Origin: Aliiroseovarius sp. F47248L
GTDB taxonomy: Bacteria > Pseudomonadota > Alphaproteobacteria > Rhodobacterales > Rhodobacteraceae
Length of the DNA stretch: 64,000 nt
Direction of reading: 5' to 3'
Assembly (NCBI RefSeq): GCF_023016085.1
Contig: NZ_JALKBF010000001.1
Location: 3,036,899-3,100,898, forward strand
Below the pieces are notes generated by a model. It ran no database searches. It was given only the letters and a program-made list of their open reading frames with translations, and was not told where the DNA came from. A program made the position numbers and the translations under genes. Of the stretch, positions 8,477 to 17,075 are shown piece after piece (position 1 is the stretch's first letter; every line of letters starts with the position of its first letter).

Positions 8477-8938
8477 TTACGCTTCTGCGTCGTTACCCTC
8501 TTCTAGCTCGGCAGCCAGCTGAAACCCGATGCGATTGGGGGCTTCGCTTTCCACCAGTTTGGGTAAGGCGCGCAGCATTACCGAAAGTTGACTGACATGC
8601 TGGATAAGCTGTGTTTTCATGCCTTCTCCGTCCGACCCATAGAAGGTCAACACATCAGGATCGAAATAGCCGATCCCCTCAATCCGAAGCACACCGGCGT
8701 CGCCACCGGTAAAGCCCATCGCGATTTCATGTTCGTTGTCCAACTGCTCTTCGAAATTCTTGATATAGAGGATCAGCCGCTCATAAGCCCATTCCGCTGG
8801 GCTTTTCTGTTCCAGCGGCGTTTCGGCAACTTTCTTGGGCAAGGGTTTGTCATCAACGACAACCGGACCATCCTCACTGCATTTTGCGGTGCGCGCGCGG
8901 GGCGGGTTGGAACGGGTTGTCTGCTTTTTCTTCGCCAT
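8477..8938 (-). CDS. Conserved hypothetical protein (probably DUF6173)
   Basis: A 153-residue soluble protein without signal peptide or membrane segment. The first 45 residues are basic and low-complexity (KKKQTTRSNPPRARTAK). The rest is a compact mixed domain: SPAEWAYERLILYIKNFEEQL, then GVLRIEGIGYFDPDVLTFYG, then a helical part with VSQLSVMLRALPK. I recall this pattern as a small alphaproteobacterial family of unknown function (DUF6173), but the number should be checked. No function is proposed. It lies alone between the oxidase subunit gene and a divergent oxidoreductase gene. Confidence 0.8.
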   Translation of the reverse strand: MAKKKQTTRSNPPRARTAKCSEDGPVVVDDKPLPKKVAETPLEQKSPAEWAYERLILYIKNFEEQLDNEHEIAMGFTGGDAGVLRIEGIGYFDPDVLTFYGSDGEGMKTQLIQHVSQLSVMLRALPKLVESEAPNRIGFQLAAELEEGNDAEA

Positions 8939-8995
8939 CTGGCCTCACAACGATCTACAGTTCTCTGAGTCCTTTGTGGCACAAGCAAACAATGG

Positions 8996-9007
8996 CGTCA
9001 CGTGACG
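8996..9007. promoter_or_regulatory. Perfect 12-bp palindrome between divergent genes
   Basis: CGTCACGTGACG is its own reverse complement and lies 58 bases outside the start of the conserved hypothetical gene and 80 bases before the oxidoreductase start. Its position between divergent genes suits a dimeric regulator's operator, but no regulator is identified. Confidence 0.35.
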
Positions 9008-9087
9008 ATCACGAGAGCAGGTGCATCTTGCTTTCGGGGGAGAATGCTGGGCTTGATCGGGGGCTCAGGGATAGTGGAGGGACTACT

Positions 9088-10038
9088 ATGAAAATCGGTT
9101 TCGTCGGTTTGGGGAATGTTGGTGGGAAACTGGCAGGCAGCTTGCTGCGCAACGGCAAAGATATAACGGTGCTTGATCTAAACCCAGAGCTTGTCGCGAA
9201 TTTTGTCTCACGCGGGGCAAGGTCGGCGGACGATCCTGCCGGCTTGATGCAAAACTGCGATATCGTCATCACTTGCCTGCCGTCGCCTGCTGCTTCGGAT
9301 GCTGTGGTTAGCCAAATGCTGGATCACGTGCGACCCGGCAAAATCTGGCTGGAAATGTCCACCACTGACGAGGCTGAAGTCAAACGCTTGGGCGCCGAGG
9401 TGATCGCGCGCGGCGGTGATGCGGTCGATTGCCCGGTGTCGGGCGGATGCCACCGGGCAGACACCGGCAATATCTCGATCTTTGCAGGCTGTGACCGGGC
9501 GACGTTTGAACGGGTGCTGCCCCTTCTAACCACGATGGGGCGGCGCATTTTGCACACTGGCCCGCTTGGCTCGGCCTCGGTTCTGAAGGTTATGACAAAT
9601 TACTTGGCAACTGCCAATTTGCTGACGTGCTGCGAAGCGATGGTGACGATGAAAGCCGCCGGCCTTGATCTTGCGACAACCTATGAGGCGATCAAAATCT
9701 CGTCTGGCACCTCGTTCGTGCATGAAACAGAAAGTCAGGTGATCCTGAACGGATCACGCGACATTTCCTTCACCATGGATCTTGTGAAAAAGGACATCGG
9801 CTTGTTTCAGGCCATCGCTGATCGGGCAGGCGTGCCGCTCGAAATATCACCTTTGATGGTTAAGATTTTCAACGACGGCATCGCGCGCTACGGCGATCGT
9901 GCGCAATCAGACGACATCATTCGCAGACTGGAAGAGGCGACAGGGCTGGACATCACCGCCCCCGGTTTCCCCGCCGAGATGGTCGATGATGAGCCAGAGG
10001 AACCGGGACACGAAGTGGTGCCGCGTGGGCGCAGCTAG
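9088..10038 (+). CDS. NAD(P)-dependent oxidoreductase, 3-hydroxyisobutyrate dehydrogenase family
   Basis: Beta-hydroxyacid dehydrogenase that would oxidise a short 3-hydroxy acid or reduce the matching semialdehyde with NAD(P). The 316-residue protein has an N-terminal Rossmann fold (GFVGLGNVGGKLA, residues 4-16), the linker ITCLPSP, the substrate motif DCPVSGGCHRADTGNISIFAG, and the catalytic-lysine helix LKVMTNYLATANLL. The C-terminal ~25 residues (EEPGHEVVPRG) extend beyond the usual end. ATG 9088 follows a GGAGGG ribosome site. The substrate is unknown: valine degradation, tartronate semialdehyde or succinic semialdehyde are all possible. Its stop codon and the stop of the convergent hydrolase gene share the bases CTAG at 10035-10038. 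Confidence 0.9.
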   Translation: MKIGFVGLGNVGGKLAGSLLRNGKDITVLDLNPELVANFVSRGARSADDPAGLMQNCDIVITCLPSPAASDAVVSQMLDHVRPGKIWLEMSTTDEAEVKRLGAEVIARGGDAVDCPVSGGCHRADTGNISIFAGCDRATFERVLPLLTTMGRRILHTGPLGSASVLKVMTNYLATANLLTCCEAMVTMKAAGLDLATTYEAIKISSGTSFVHETESQVILNGSRDISFTMDLVKKDIGLFQAIADRAGVPLEISPLMVKIFNDGIARYGDRAQSDDIIRRLEEATGLDITAPGFPAEMVDDEPEEPGHEVVPRGRS

Positions 10039-11078
10039 GCATTTTGCCACAGCCACGCGCCATCTTCGCGACGCGTGCGGGTGACGCGGCCTTCGTGCAG
10101 CAGATGGTTTAGATGGCCCACAGCCTCGACGAGGGCCAGCCCATATTCACCGCCTGAAATTTCACGCTTGAACAGGGGCGGGAAACAGTCGCCAGCCACA
10201 TGGGGTTCGGTCAGAAACTCCTCCAGCCGGTCCAATGCGTGGTGATGGTTGCCAATCAATTGGCGCATCCGGGTGGGCAGACCGGTGAAGGGCAGCTTGT
10301 GCCCGGGCAGAACCAGTTGATCAGGCGTCGCATAGTGCGACAGGCGTTCGCAGGCTTCCAGCCAATCACCAACCGGGTCAGCCGCGGGTTCGGTGGCATA
10401 GACTCCAAGATTCGGGCTGATCGTGGCTAGTAGCTGATCACCGCCAATGACAAGCGCGCCATCAGTGGACCACAGCGTCGCGTGTTCTGGCGCGTGCCCA
10501 TTGCCAATGCGCACATCCCAATCGCGCCCGCCAAAGTGAATGCGGTTGCCTTCTTTGATTCGCTTAAAGCCCAGCGGCATGTCGGCGACGATGTCGGCAT
10601 AGTTGAAGGGCCGTTCGGTCAGCCGTTTCTCGTAAACGTCCCGCGCCATGCCCGCCGCGCGCCAGTAAGCCAGCGTTTCATCCACTGGCACCATCTGTTC
10701 ATCCAGCAACAACATACGCGCAAAGAGCCACGCGGTACGCGTTGTGATCAATTCCGCGCCGTGGTCACGCTGGAACCAACCTGCCAGCCCGACGTGATCA
10801 GGGTGGTGGTGGGTCACGATCACCCGCACAATGCGTTTCCCGCCCAACGGGCCTGCAAGCAATTTTCCCCAGATTTGGCGGGTTCGTCTGCTGTCAAAGC
10901 CGGTATCAACAATTGTCCAGCCTTCGGGGTCTTCGAAAGCAAAGACATTCACGTGATCCAACGCCATCGGCAGGGGCAGGCGCATCCACAGAGCGCCCGT
11001 TGCCACTTCTACGACTTCGCCTTCGCCCGGAGCATCCGGGAAGGGGAAGCGCAGGGTGCTTGGCGTCGGTTCGTTCAC
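10035..11078 (-). CDS. MBL-fold metallohydrolase
   Basis: Metallo-beta-lactamase-fold hydrolase of 347 residues. The zinc motif THHHPDHVGLAG (HxHxDH) is intact, with later ligands at NGHAPEHATLWS and VLPGHKLPF. The C-terminal region (EYGLALVEAVGHLNHLLHEGRV) is helical, as in glyoxalase II-like and LACTB2-like members; a thioesterase or glyoxalase-like role is an inference. The GTG start at 11078 overlaps the stop of the upstream acyl-CoA dehydrogenase as GTGA, so the two proteins are probably made together, which favours an acyl-CoA or thioester substrate. Confidence 0.9.
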   Translation of the reverse strand: MNEPTPSTLRFPFPDAPGEGEVVEVATGALWMRLPLPMALDHVNVFAFEDPEGWTIVDTGFDSRRTRQIWGKLLAGPLGGKRIVRVIVTHHHPDHVGLAGWFQRDHGAELITTRTAWLFARMLLLDEQMVPVDETLAYWRAAGMARDVYEKRLTERPFNYADIVADMPLGFKRIKEGNRIHFGGRDWDVRIGNGHAPEHATLWSTDGALVIGGDQLLATISPNLGVYATEPAADPVGDWLEACERLSHYATPDQLVLPGHKLPFTGLPTRMRQLIGNHHHALDRLEEFLTEPHVAGDCFPPLFKREISGGEYGLALVEAVGHLNHLLHEGRVTRTRREDGAWLWQNA

Positions 11079-12796
11079 GACGCCAGGTCTTCCGGGCTAA
11101 GCGTGTAAAGCCCTGCCGCCCCTGTGCGGGCTTGCACAAGATGCGCTGTATGTTCCGGCAGCAAGCGATTGATGTAGAAGCGTGCAAGTTCCGACCGTGG
11201 CCCCATGCCACCTTCGGCAATCGCTGCGCGGAGGTGGAAATGTGCCCCCACAACTCGGGCGAACCCCATCAGGAAAGGAACCGCTCCGGCAAAACGGTCC
11301 TGCATATCGGTTTGTTCAACCATCCATTCGATTGTTTCGCGCAGATCTTCAGCGGCAGACCAGACAGCTTCGGTCATTTTGGGAAACTCGGCGCGGGCGG
11401 CTTCGGCCTGCGCTTCGATCTCGTCCAGCAGGCGGAAGGCGGCCTCGCCCCCGTCCATCATCTTGCGGCCGACAAGGTCCATCGCCTGAATGCCGTTCGT
11501 GCCCTCATAAATCGCGGTCACGCGCACGTCGCGGGAATGCTGAGCAGCACCGGTTTCTTCGATGAACCCCATGCCGCCATGCACCTGAACGCCAAGATGG
11601 CTGACCAGCATCCCGACCTCGGTGCCATACGCTTTGACGATGGGGGTCAGAAGGGCGGCGCGCGCCTTCCATTCCTCGTCGCCTGTCGCGCGGGCCATAT
11701 CAATTGCAAGCGCAAGCGACATCGCCATTGATCGTGCGGCAAACAGCTCGGTCCGCATCTGGGTCAGCATGCGGCGCACATCGGCAAAGTCGATGATCGC
11801 ACCGGTTCCTTCGTCCCCCAAGGGGGTGCGGCCCTGTTTGCGTTCCATCGCATAGGCCAGTGCTTCCTGATAGGCACGTTCGCCCACGCCGTAACCTTGC
11901 ACGCCCACACCCATGCGGGCGTTGTTCATCATGGTGAACATCGCGGCCATGCCCTTGTGCGGCTCGCCGACCATCCAGCCTTTGGCCCCTTCGAAGGACA
12001 TCACGGCGGTGGGGCTGCCATGCAGGCCCATCTTGTGTTCAAGGCTGACGACGCGCAGGCTGTTTGGCTCGCCCGGGTTGCCGTCAGCATCGGGGATCAG
12101 TTTGGGGACCATAAACAGGCTGATGCCCTTTGTGCCCGGCGCACCGTCGGGCAGACGGGCCAACACCAAGTGGCAGACATTCCCGGTGATGTCGTTGTCG
12201 CCCCACGAGATAAAGATCTTCTGCCCGGTGATCGCATAGGTGCCATCGCCGTTATCTTCGGCCTTGGTGGACAGCGCGCCCACATCTGACCCAGCCTGCG
12301 GTTCGGTCAGGTTCATCGTGCCCGCCCATTCACCACTGATCAACTTGGGCAGATACAGGTCTTTCAACGCGTCCGACGCGTGATGCTCCAATGCCTCGAT
12401 CTGGCCTTGCGTCATCAAGGGGCAGAGTTGCAGCGACAGGCAACTGGCCGACATCATGTCATTCACGGCGGTTTGCAGGGTCAAGGGCAAGCCCATGCCG
12501 CCAAATTCGGGGTCAGCCGCCATGCCGATCCAGCCGCCATCCGCGATTGCCTTGTAGCCATCGGCAAACCCCGGTGACGTCCGCACCACGCCGTTTTCCA
12601 GCACAGCCGGGGTCAGATCGCCATTGCGGTTCAGAGGGGCAAGAATGTCCTCGCACATCTTACCGGCTTCGGTCAAAACGGCCATCGCCACATCGGGTGT
12701 GGCATCTGCAAACAGCTCGGTTTCGGGAAGCTGGTCATAGCCGATGACATGATCAAACAGGAACTGAAAATCGTCGGTTGTCGCGCGGTAGGTCAT
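11075..12796 (-). CDS. Acyl-CoA dehydrogenase, long (AcdA/DmdC-like) type
   Basis: FAD-dependent dehydrogenase introducing a trans-2 double bond into an acyl-CoA, with electrons going to EtfAB (also encoded in this window). The 573-residue protein is longer than the ~380-residue classical enzymes and resembles the ~590-residue group containing 3-methylmercaptopropionyl-CoA dehydrogenase (DmdC). Seen are LTEPQAGSDVGAL (FAD/substrate), FISWGDND, the QVHGGMGFIEETG loop and IYEGTNGIQAMDLVGRK, which includes the catalytic Glu region. The ATG at 12796 sits behind GAGGA and starts MTYRATTDDF, the usual beginning; a longer start at 12823 is unsupported. Whether it acts on DMSP-derived or fatty acyl-CoA cannot be told. 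Confidence 0.9.
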   Translation of the reverse strand: MTYRATTDDFQFLFDHVIGYDQLPETELFADATPDVAMAVLTEAGKMCEDILAPLNRNGDLTPAVLENGVVRTSPGFADGYKAIADGGWIGMAADPEFGGMGLPLTLQTAVNDMMSASCLSLQLCPLMTQGQIEALEHHASDALKDLYLPKLISGEWAGTMNLTEPQAGSDVGALSTKAEDNGDGTYAITGQKIFISWGDNDITGNVCHLVLARLPDGAPGTKGISLFMVPKLIPDADGNPGEPNSLRVVSLEHKMGLHGSPTAVMSFEGAKGWMVGEPHKGMAAMFTMMNNARMGVGVQGYGVGERAYQEALAYAMERKQGRTPLGDEGTGAIIDFADVRRMLTQMRTELFAARSMAMSLALAIDMARATGDEEWKARAALLTPIVKAYGTEVGMLVSHLGVQVHGGMGFIEETGAAQHSRDVRVTAIYEGTNGIQAMDLVGRKMMDGGEAAFRLLDEIEAQAEAARAEFPKMTEAVWSAAEDLRETIEWMVEQTDMQDRFAGAVPFLMGFARVVGAHFHLRAAIAEGGMGPRSELARFYINRLLPEHTAHLVQARTGAAGLYTLSPEDLAS

Positions 12797-12901
12797 GGAA
12801 GTCCTCGGCAAATCTCTTGGCATCTGGGCAATAGGCCCTTAACTGGGCCCTTATACTTCCTTACTGAAGGTCAGTGGGGTGGCAAAGGAAAACGCAGCGT
12901 C

Positions 12902-13858
12902 ATGAATGCGGACAGCTTGGAAACGGAAACATTGAAGGCGGACACAGCCGGGATCGCGCAAGCGGCAGAGCTGTTGCGCGCGGGCGCACTTGTGTCCTTC
13001 CCGACCGAGACGGTCTATGGGCTGGGCGCAGACGCCACGAACGACCACGCTGTTGCGCGGATATTCGAAGCCAAGGGCCGCCCTCAATTCAATCCGCTGA
13101 TCGTGCATGTGCCGTCGCTTGAGGCGGTGAGAGACATCGCAACGCTAGATGGTGCAGCCCTTGATCTGGCGCAGGCGTTCTGGCCGGGGCCATTAACGTT
13201 GGTGTTGCCGCTAAAACCTGACGGCCCGTTGTCGGCCTTGGTCTCTGCTGGCCTGCCCACCGTCGCGGTTCGCGTGCCAGCCGATTCGCTGGCGACGAAA
13301 TTGCTCAGGGTTGCGGGCGTCCCTGTCGCCGCTCCGTCTGCCAATCCATCAGGTCGCATCAGCCCTTCGACCGCTCGGCATGTGCTGGACGGCCTGTCAG
13401 GCCGGATCGAGGCGGTGCTGGACGGCGGTCCTTGCGAAGTCGGGCTGGAAAGCACGATCGTCGGGTTCGATCCCGCCCCGGTTTTGTTGCGCCCCGGCGG
13501 CCTGCCTGTCGAGGCGATCGAGGCAGCCCTTGGCGGCGCCATCGCCACCCGTCAGATCAACGCAGGGATCAATGCGCCCGGTCAGCTATCCTCGCACTAT
13601 GCGCCGGACGCGGCGTTGCGCCTGAACGCCGAAACCGCTCGGCCCAACGAACGCCTGCTGGGTTTCGGGCATGTCGAGGCCGACCTGAACCTGTCCCCAT
13701 CCGGCGATCTGGTCGAGGCGGCGGCCAACCTGTTTCGGTATTTGCACCAATTGGACGCCGAAGGGGATGCGCCGATTGCAGTGTCACCAATCCCTGATCA
13801 CGGGATGGGCCGGGCGATCAACGACCGTTTGCGCCGGGCGGCAGCCCCTCGCGACTAG
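12902..13858 (+). CDS. sua5: L-threonylcarbamoyladenylate synthase (Sua5 type)
   Basis: Makes threonylcarbamoyl-AMP from threonine, bicarbonate and ATP, the first step of the t6A37 modification of ANN-decoding tRNAs. The 318-residue length shows the two-domain Sua5 form rather than the short TsaC. The YrdC domain has SFPTETVYGLGADA, KGRPQFNPLIVH, SANPSGRISPS and GLESTIV. A linker with SHYAPDA leads to the C-terminal Sua5 domain (ending NDRLRRAAAP). The start at 12902 is the first ATG consistent with homologues; the 105 bases upstream also hold the promoter of the divergent acyl-CoA dehydrogenase. Confidence 0.95.
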   Translation: MNADSLETETLKADTAGIAQAAELLRAGALVSFPTETVYGLGADATNDHAVARIFEAKGRPQFNPLIVHVPSLEAVRDIATLDGAALDLAQAFWPGPLTLVLPLKPDGPLSALVSAGLPTVAVRVPADSLATKLLRVAGVPVAAPSANPSGRISPSTARHVLDGLSGRIEAVLDGGPCEVGLESTIVGFDPAPVLLRPGGLPVEAIEAALGGAIATRQINAGINAPGQLSSHYAPDAALRLNAETARPNERLLGFGHVEADLNLSPSGDLVEAAANLFRYLHQLDAEGDAPIAVSPIPDHGMGRAINDRLRRAAAPRD

Positions 13859-13865
13859 GGTGCGA

Positions 13866-14444
13866 TTAGGCGTGCCCGCCTTCTGCCGACAGAAGCAGCG
13901 GGTCGATCCCCAGCTTCGCCAACGCAGCCTTCCATTTTCCTTCGCTGTCATCAGAGAAAACGATCGCCTCTTCCGCGTCGCAGGTTAGCCAGGCGTTTTG
14001 TTGGATTTCGGCTTCCAATTGCCCCGGCGACCAGCCCGCATATCCAAGTGCCGCCAGCGTGTTTTCGGGGCCATTACCATTGGCCATAGCCTCAAGAATA
14101 TCGCGTGTTGCAGTCATCGAAAACGCATCATCCACTTTCAAAGTTGAGGCATCGTTGTCGTATTCCCCGGAATGCAAAACAAACCCCCGCCCGCCCTCGA
14201 CAGGCCCTCCAAAAAACACATGCGCAGCTTTGGTCACGGCGCTTGCATCAATGTCCAGTTGCGCAAGAATATCGCCAAGCGAAACATCTGGTGCAGGCTT
14301 ATTGACGATCAGCCCCATTGCGCCCTCAGGCGAATGGGCACACATGAAGACAACCGAATGTTCAAACCGTGGATCGCCCATGCCTGGCATCGCGATCAGG
14401 AGTTTGCCACTCAGGTCCATCGTGGTGTTGTCATCTACACTCAT
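13866..14444 (-). CDS. yqgE: YqgE/AlgH family protein
   Basis: Widely conserved bacterial protein of unresolved biochemical function, linked to transcription control in the AlgH literature. The 192-residue protein shows the family core LIAMPGMGDPRFEHSVVFMC, GAMGLIVNKP, FFGGPVEGGRGFVLH and LGYAGWSPGQLEAEIQQNAWL. The start is uncertain among in-frame ATGs at 14486, 14444 and 14420, none with a strong ribosome site; 14444 gives the N-terminal length usual in related bacteria. It converges with sua5, stops seven bases apart. Confidence 0.93.
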   Translation of the reverse strand: MSVDDNTTMDLSGKLLIAMPGMGDPRFEHSVVFMCAHSPEGAMGLIVNKPAPDVSLGDILAQLDIDASAVTKAAHVFFGGPVEGGRGFVLHSGEYDNDASTLKVDDAFSMTATRDILEAMANGNGPENTLAALGYAGWSPGQLEAEIQQNAWLTCDAEEAIVFSDDSEGKWKAALAKLGIDPLLLSAEGGHA

Positions 14445-14565
14445 ACCTTCAGCAAACCGCCGCGGATCGGGAAAGGCAAGACACAATGGCCGGAAAAGGT
14501 AACGATCTCTCCCCGAAAAGTGATTTCACATTACAGGTTCCACACCTATGTATCGGAGCATGAGC

Positions 14566-15387
14566 ATGAAATCCGCCATATCCGCTGCCCTCGTTGCACT
14601 TGCTGCCTTCATCACACCCGCGTTTTCGGGCAGTGGGATGCCTCCTGCCCCTGAAGATGTGGTCAAGATCGATGTCCTGCCCGGTTGGCGGGATGCACAG
14701 GGTCATCACGTGGCGGCGTTGCGGATTCAGTTGGCAGACGGCTGGAAAACCTATTGGCGCGCACCGGGCGAAGCTGGAATCCCTCCCAGTCTGAATTGGC
14801 AAGGGTCAGGAAATCTGGCTGCTGTGAAATTTCACTGGCCGGTGCCTGAAGTGTTTCAAACCAGCGGTATGCAAACCATCGGCTATGCGCATGAATTGGT
14901 ATTGCCAATGACGCTTGTGCCCAAGACAGAAGGCAAGCCTATTTCGCTTTCAGGTAACGTCAATCTGGGCGTATGTCTGGATGTCTGTATGCCGATGGAC
15001 GCAAAGATTTCAGTCGAACTGCCAGCGCAAGGCGGCGGATCGAAAGCCCCGATCAAACAGGCGCTCCGCGCACGGCCGGATACGGCGCAAGAAGCTGGGC
15101 TGAAACGCGCCGTTTGCGAGGTTGAGCCCACAAAAAAAGGGTTGCGCGTCACCGTGAAGATCGAAATGCCTCAGCTTGGCCCGAACGAAGTGGTGGTGGT
15201 TGAAACGGCTGATCCATCCGTCTGGGTGTCGGAACGCGCAACCAAGCGGCAAGGCCGCGCTTTGACCACGGTGGCCGATCTTGTGTCCAGTTCCGGCAAA
15301 CCCTTTCTGCTGAATCGGTCAAATCTGCGTATGACCGTTCTGTCGGCGGGGCGCGGAGTGGATATTCGCGGCTGCACAGGCAGCTGA
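14566..15387 (+). CDS. DsbD-alpha-like periplasmic protein
   Basis: A 273-residue exported protein equivalent to the N-terminal (alpha) domain of thiol-disulfide transporter DsbD/ScsB. The signal peptide spans about residues 1-21 (SAISAALVALAAFITPAFS). The body has HVAALRIQLADGWKTYWRAPGEAG and LGVCLDVCMPMDA, a Cys pair four residues apart in the region expected for redox exchange. Two further cysteines occur at VCEVEP and GCTGS. The ATG at 14566 is chosen since GGAG at 14555-14558 lies seven bases before it; ATGs at 14548 and 14560 are too close to this site. There is no membrane transporter domain, so its reducing partner must be elsewhere. It diverges from yqgE. Confidence 0.85.
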   Translation: MKSAISAALVALAAFITPAFSGSGMPPAPEDVVKIDVLPGWRDAQGHHVAALRIQLADGWKTYWRAPGEAGIPPSLNWQGSGNLAAVKFHWPVPEVFQTSGMQTIGYAHELVLPMTLVPKTEGKPISLSGNVNLGVCLDVCMPMDAKISVELPAQGGGSKAPIKQALRARPDTAQEAGLKRAVCEVEPTKKGLRVTVKIEMPQLGPNEVVVVETADPSVWVSERATKRQGRALTTVADLVSSSGKPFLLNRSNLRMTVLSAGRGVDIRGCTGS

Positions 15388-15620
15388 CCCCCGACACACA
15401 GAATCGACGAACAAGTGGCCATTGGTCGCCCTTGCACCCCATCGTGCCGCCTTTCCCGTTGCGAACCCTCTTTCCTGTGCCTATACGGATCAGCGACGAA
15501 GCCCATTGGGCCAGAGAGGTTGGCTGCCGATGATCGACCCGAATCGGGGATCGGATGCAGCGTCGTCGATGACAAGGGACAGCCTCTTTGCGCCCAGATT
15601 ATGCGTGAAAGGATGTCTGT

Positions 15621-15848
15621 ATGACCCGTCTGATACTTCTTGCCCTTGGCCTGCTGGCTGGCCCCGCCATCGCCCATCCCGGTCATATCGGAGAGATCGC
15701 GGGGCATGGTCATGTCGGCGGTATGATCCTGATCGGACTTGCCGCGGCCATCGGTCTTTGGGCGGCGCTGAAGGGCTCGAAGGGGACACAGGCGCAACCC
15801 GAGGATGACAGCGAAGACGCTGACACTGAAGAACCGCAGGAGGCATAA
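15621..15848 (+). CDS. Small exported His-containing membrane protein (cobalt-associated?)
   Basis: A 75-residue protein at the head of the cobalamin operon, three bases before cbiX. It has a signal sequence (MTRLILLALGLLAGPAIA), after which the mature protein would begin HPGHIGEIAGHGHVGG, with four histidines in the first 13 residues. One transmembrane helix follows (MILIGLAAAIGLWAAL), then an acidic tail (EDDSEDADTEEPQEA). A His-rich mature N-terminus and an acidic tail suggest cobalt or other divalent-metal binding at the membrane, feeding the chelatase; that is inferred from composition and position. AAAGGA eight bases upstream supports the start. Similar small proteins are, to my memory, common in Rhodobacteraceae (possibly DUF6732). 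Confidence 0.8.
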   Translation: MTRLILLALGLLAGPAIAHPGHIGEIAGHGHVGGMILIGLAAAIGLWAALKGSKGTQAQPEDDSEDADTEEPQEA

Positions 15849-15851
15849 TCC

Positions 15852-17075
15852 ATGTCGAAGATTGGTGTGATGATCTGCGGGCATGGCTCGCGCAGCCAGG
15901 ACGCGGTGGATCAGTTTGCCGTCTTAGCCGAGAAACTGCCCGCTTTGCTGCCGAAAGACTGGATGACCGATTATGGCTATCTGGAGTTTGCCAACCCGGT
16001 AATCCGCGACGGGCTGGATCGTCTGCGTGATGCAGGATGTGATCGCATCTTGGCCGTGCCGGGGATGCTGTTCGCGGCAATGCACACGAAAAATGACATT
16101 CCGACCGTCCTGAACACCTATGCCAAGAAGCATGGGATCGAAGTCAGTTATGGGCGCGAGCTGGGCGTGGACCCGAAGATGATCGCGGCGGCGGGTGACC
16201 GGGTGCGCCAAGCGGTTGATCGGGCCAATGCCGACCATGGCGAAGTGCCGCTGGAAGACACCTGCCTTGTCGTCATCGGGCGGGGCGCTTCAGACCCCGA
16301 TGCTAACGGCAACGTCGCCAAAGTGGCGCGTTTGCTGCAAGAAGGTCTGGGCTTTGGGTGGTTGGAAGTCGGCTATTCCGGCGTGACCTTCCCGCTGGTT
16401 GAACCCTGCCTGAATCACGTGGTCAAGCTGGGCTACAAGCGGGTCGTGGTGTTCCCCTATTTCCTGTTCTCGGGCATCCTGATCGACCGGATCTATGGTT
16501 TCACCGACAAGGTCGCCGCCGCCCATCCCGAGATCGAATTCGTGAAGGCCGGGTATCTGAACGACCACCCCAAGGTGCTTGAGACCTTCGCCGAGCGGAT
16601 CACTGAACAGCTTGGCACCGTTCCGCCGCCCAACTGCGGCACTTGTGGCTATCGCACTCAGGTTCTGGCGCTGGACGAAGGCGAAGACCGCACCATTCCG
16701 GTGGAAGACCGCGCCAAGCACCCGGCCTATGCCGACGTGCCGCCGCCCACCTGCGTGATGTGCAAATACCGGGTCGAGGTGCTGGGGTTTGAAGCCGAAG
16801 TCGGCGCCATTCAGGAAAGCCACCATCACCATGTCGAAGGGCAGGGGGCGTCTGCACCGGGGTCGAACGTGGCCGATTGTTCGTTCTGCGACACCTTCTG
16901 CACCGGCGAATGCCGGCTGTATATGGGGCATCACCATCATCATGACCACAGTCACGTTCATGATCACGACCACGGTCACGAACATCATCATCACGGTCAT
17001 CACCATGATCACGTGCATGCCGAATATCCCCATGCAAAACATCCGCATGGACCTGAATCGGCCCGTTCGAAATGA
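15852..17075 (+). CDS. cbiX: Sirohydrochlorin cobaltochelatase-like CbiX, long form with His-rich tail
   Basis: Probable type II chelatase inserting cobalt into the tetrapyrrole precursor of B12. The 407-residue protein has tandem chelatase domains: the first opens with MICGHGSRSQDAV and the second contains LVVIGRGASDPDANGN and VVVFPYFLFSGIL. Then come three cysteine clusters: CGTCGYR, TCVMCKYR and CSFCDTFCTGEC, which could hold an iron-sulfur cluster, as reported for long CbiX proteins. The last ~50 residues carry 23 histidines within 40 residues, with a preceding HHHH, suggesting metal storage. AGGAGG precedes the ATG. Its stop overlaps cobH by four bases. The actual tetrapyrrole substrate in vivo cannot be decided from sequence. 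Confidence 0.92.
   Translation: MSKIGVMICGHGSRSQDAVDQFAVLAEKLPALLPKDWMTDYGYLEFANPVIRDGLDRLRDAGCDRILAVPGMLFAAMHTKNDIPTVLNTYAKKHGIEVSYGRELGVDPKMIAAAGDRVRQAVDRANADHGEVPLEDTCLVVIGRGASDPDANGNVAKVARLLQEGLGFGWLEVGYSGVTFPLVEPCLNHVVKLGYKRVVVFPYFLFSGILIDRIYGFTDKVAAAHPEIEFVKAGYLNDHPKVLETFAERITEQLGTVPPPNCGTCGYRTQVLALDEGEDRTIPVEDRAKHPAYADVPPPTCVMCKYRVEVLGFEAEVGAIQESHHHHVEGQGASAPGSNVADCSFCDTFCTGECRLYMGHHHHHDHSHVHDHDHGHEHHHHGHHHDHVHAEYPHAKHPHGPESARSK

Noticed and set aside
15388..15620. Cobalamin riboswitch upstream of the B12 operon
   Set aside because: I looked for the B12-box and the GCCACTG-type core on both strands and saw neither. A covariance-model search would settle it.
16290..17048. 252-residue open frame antisense to cbiX
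   Set aside because: It is the complement of a His-codon-rich tail and chelatase domains; the composition (Met/Val/Asp repeats from reversed His codons) is an artefact.
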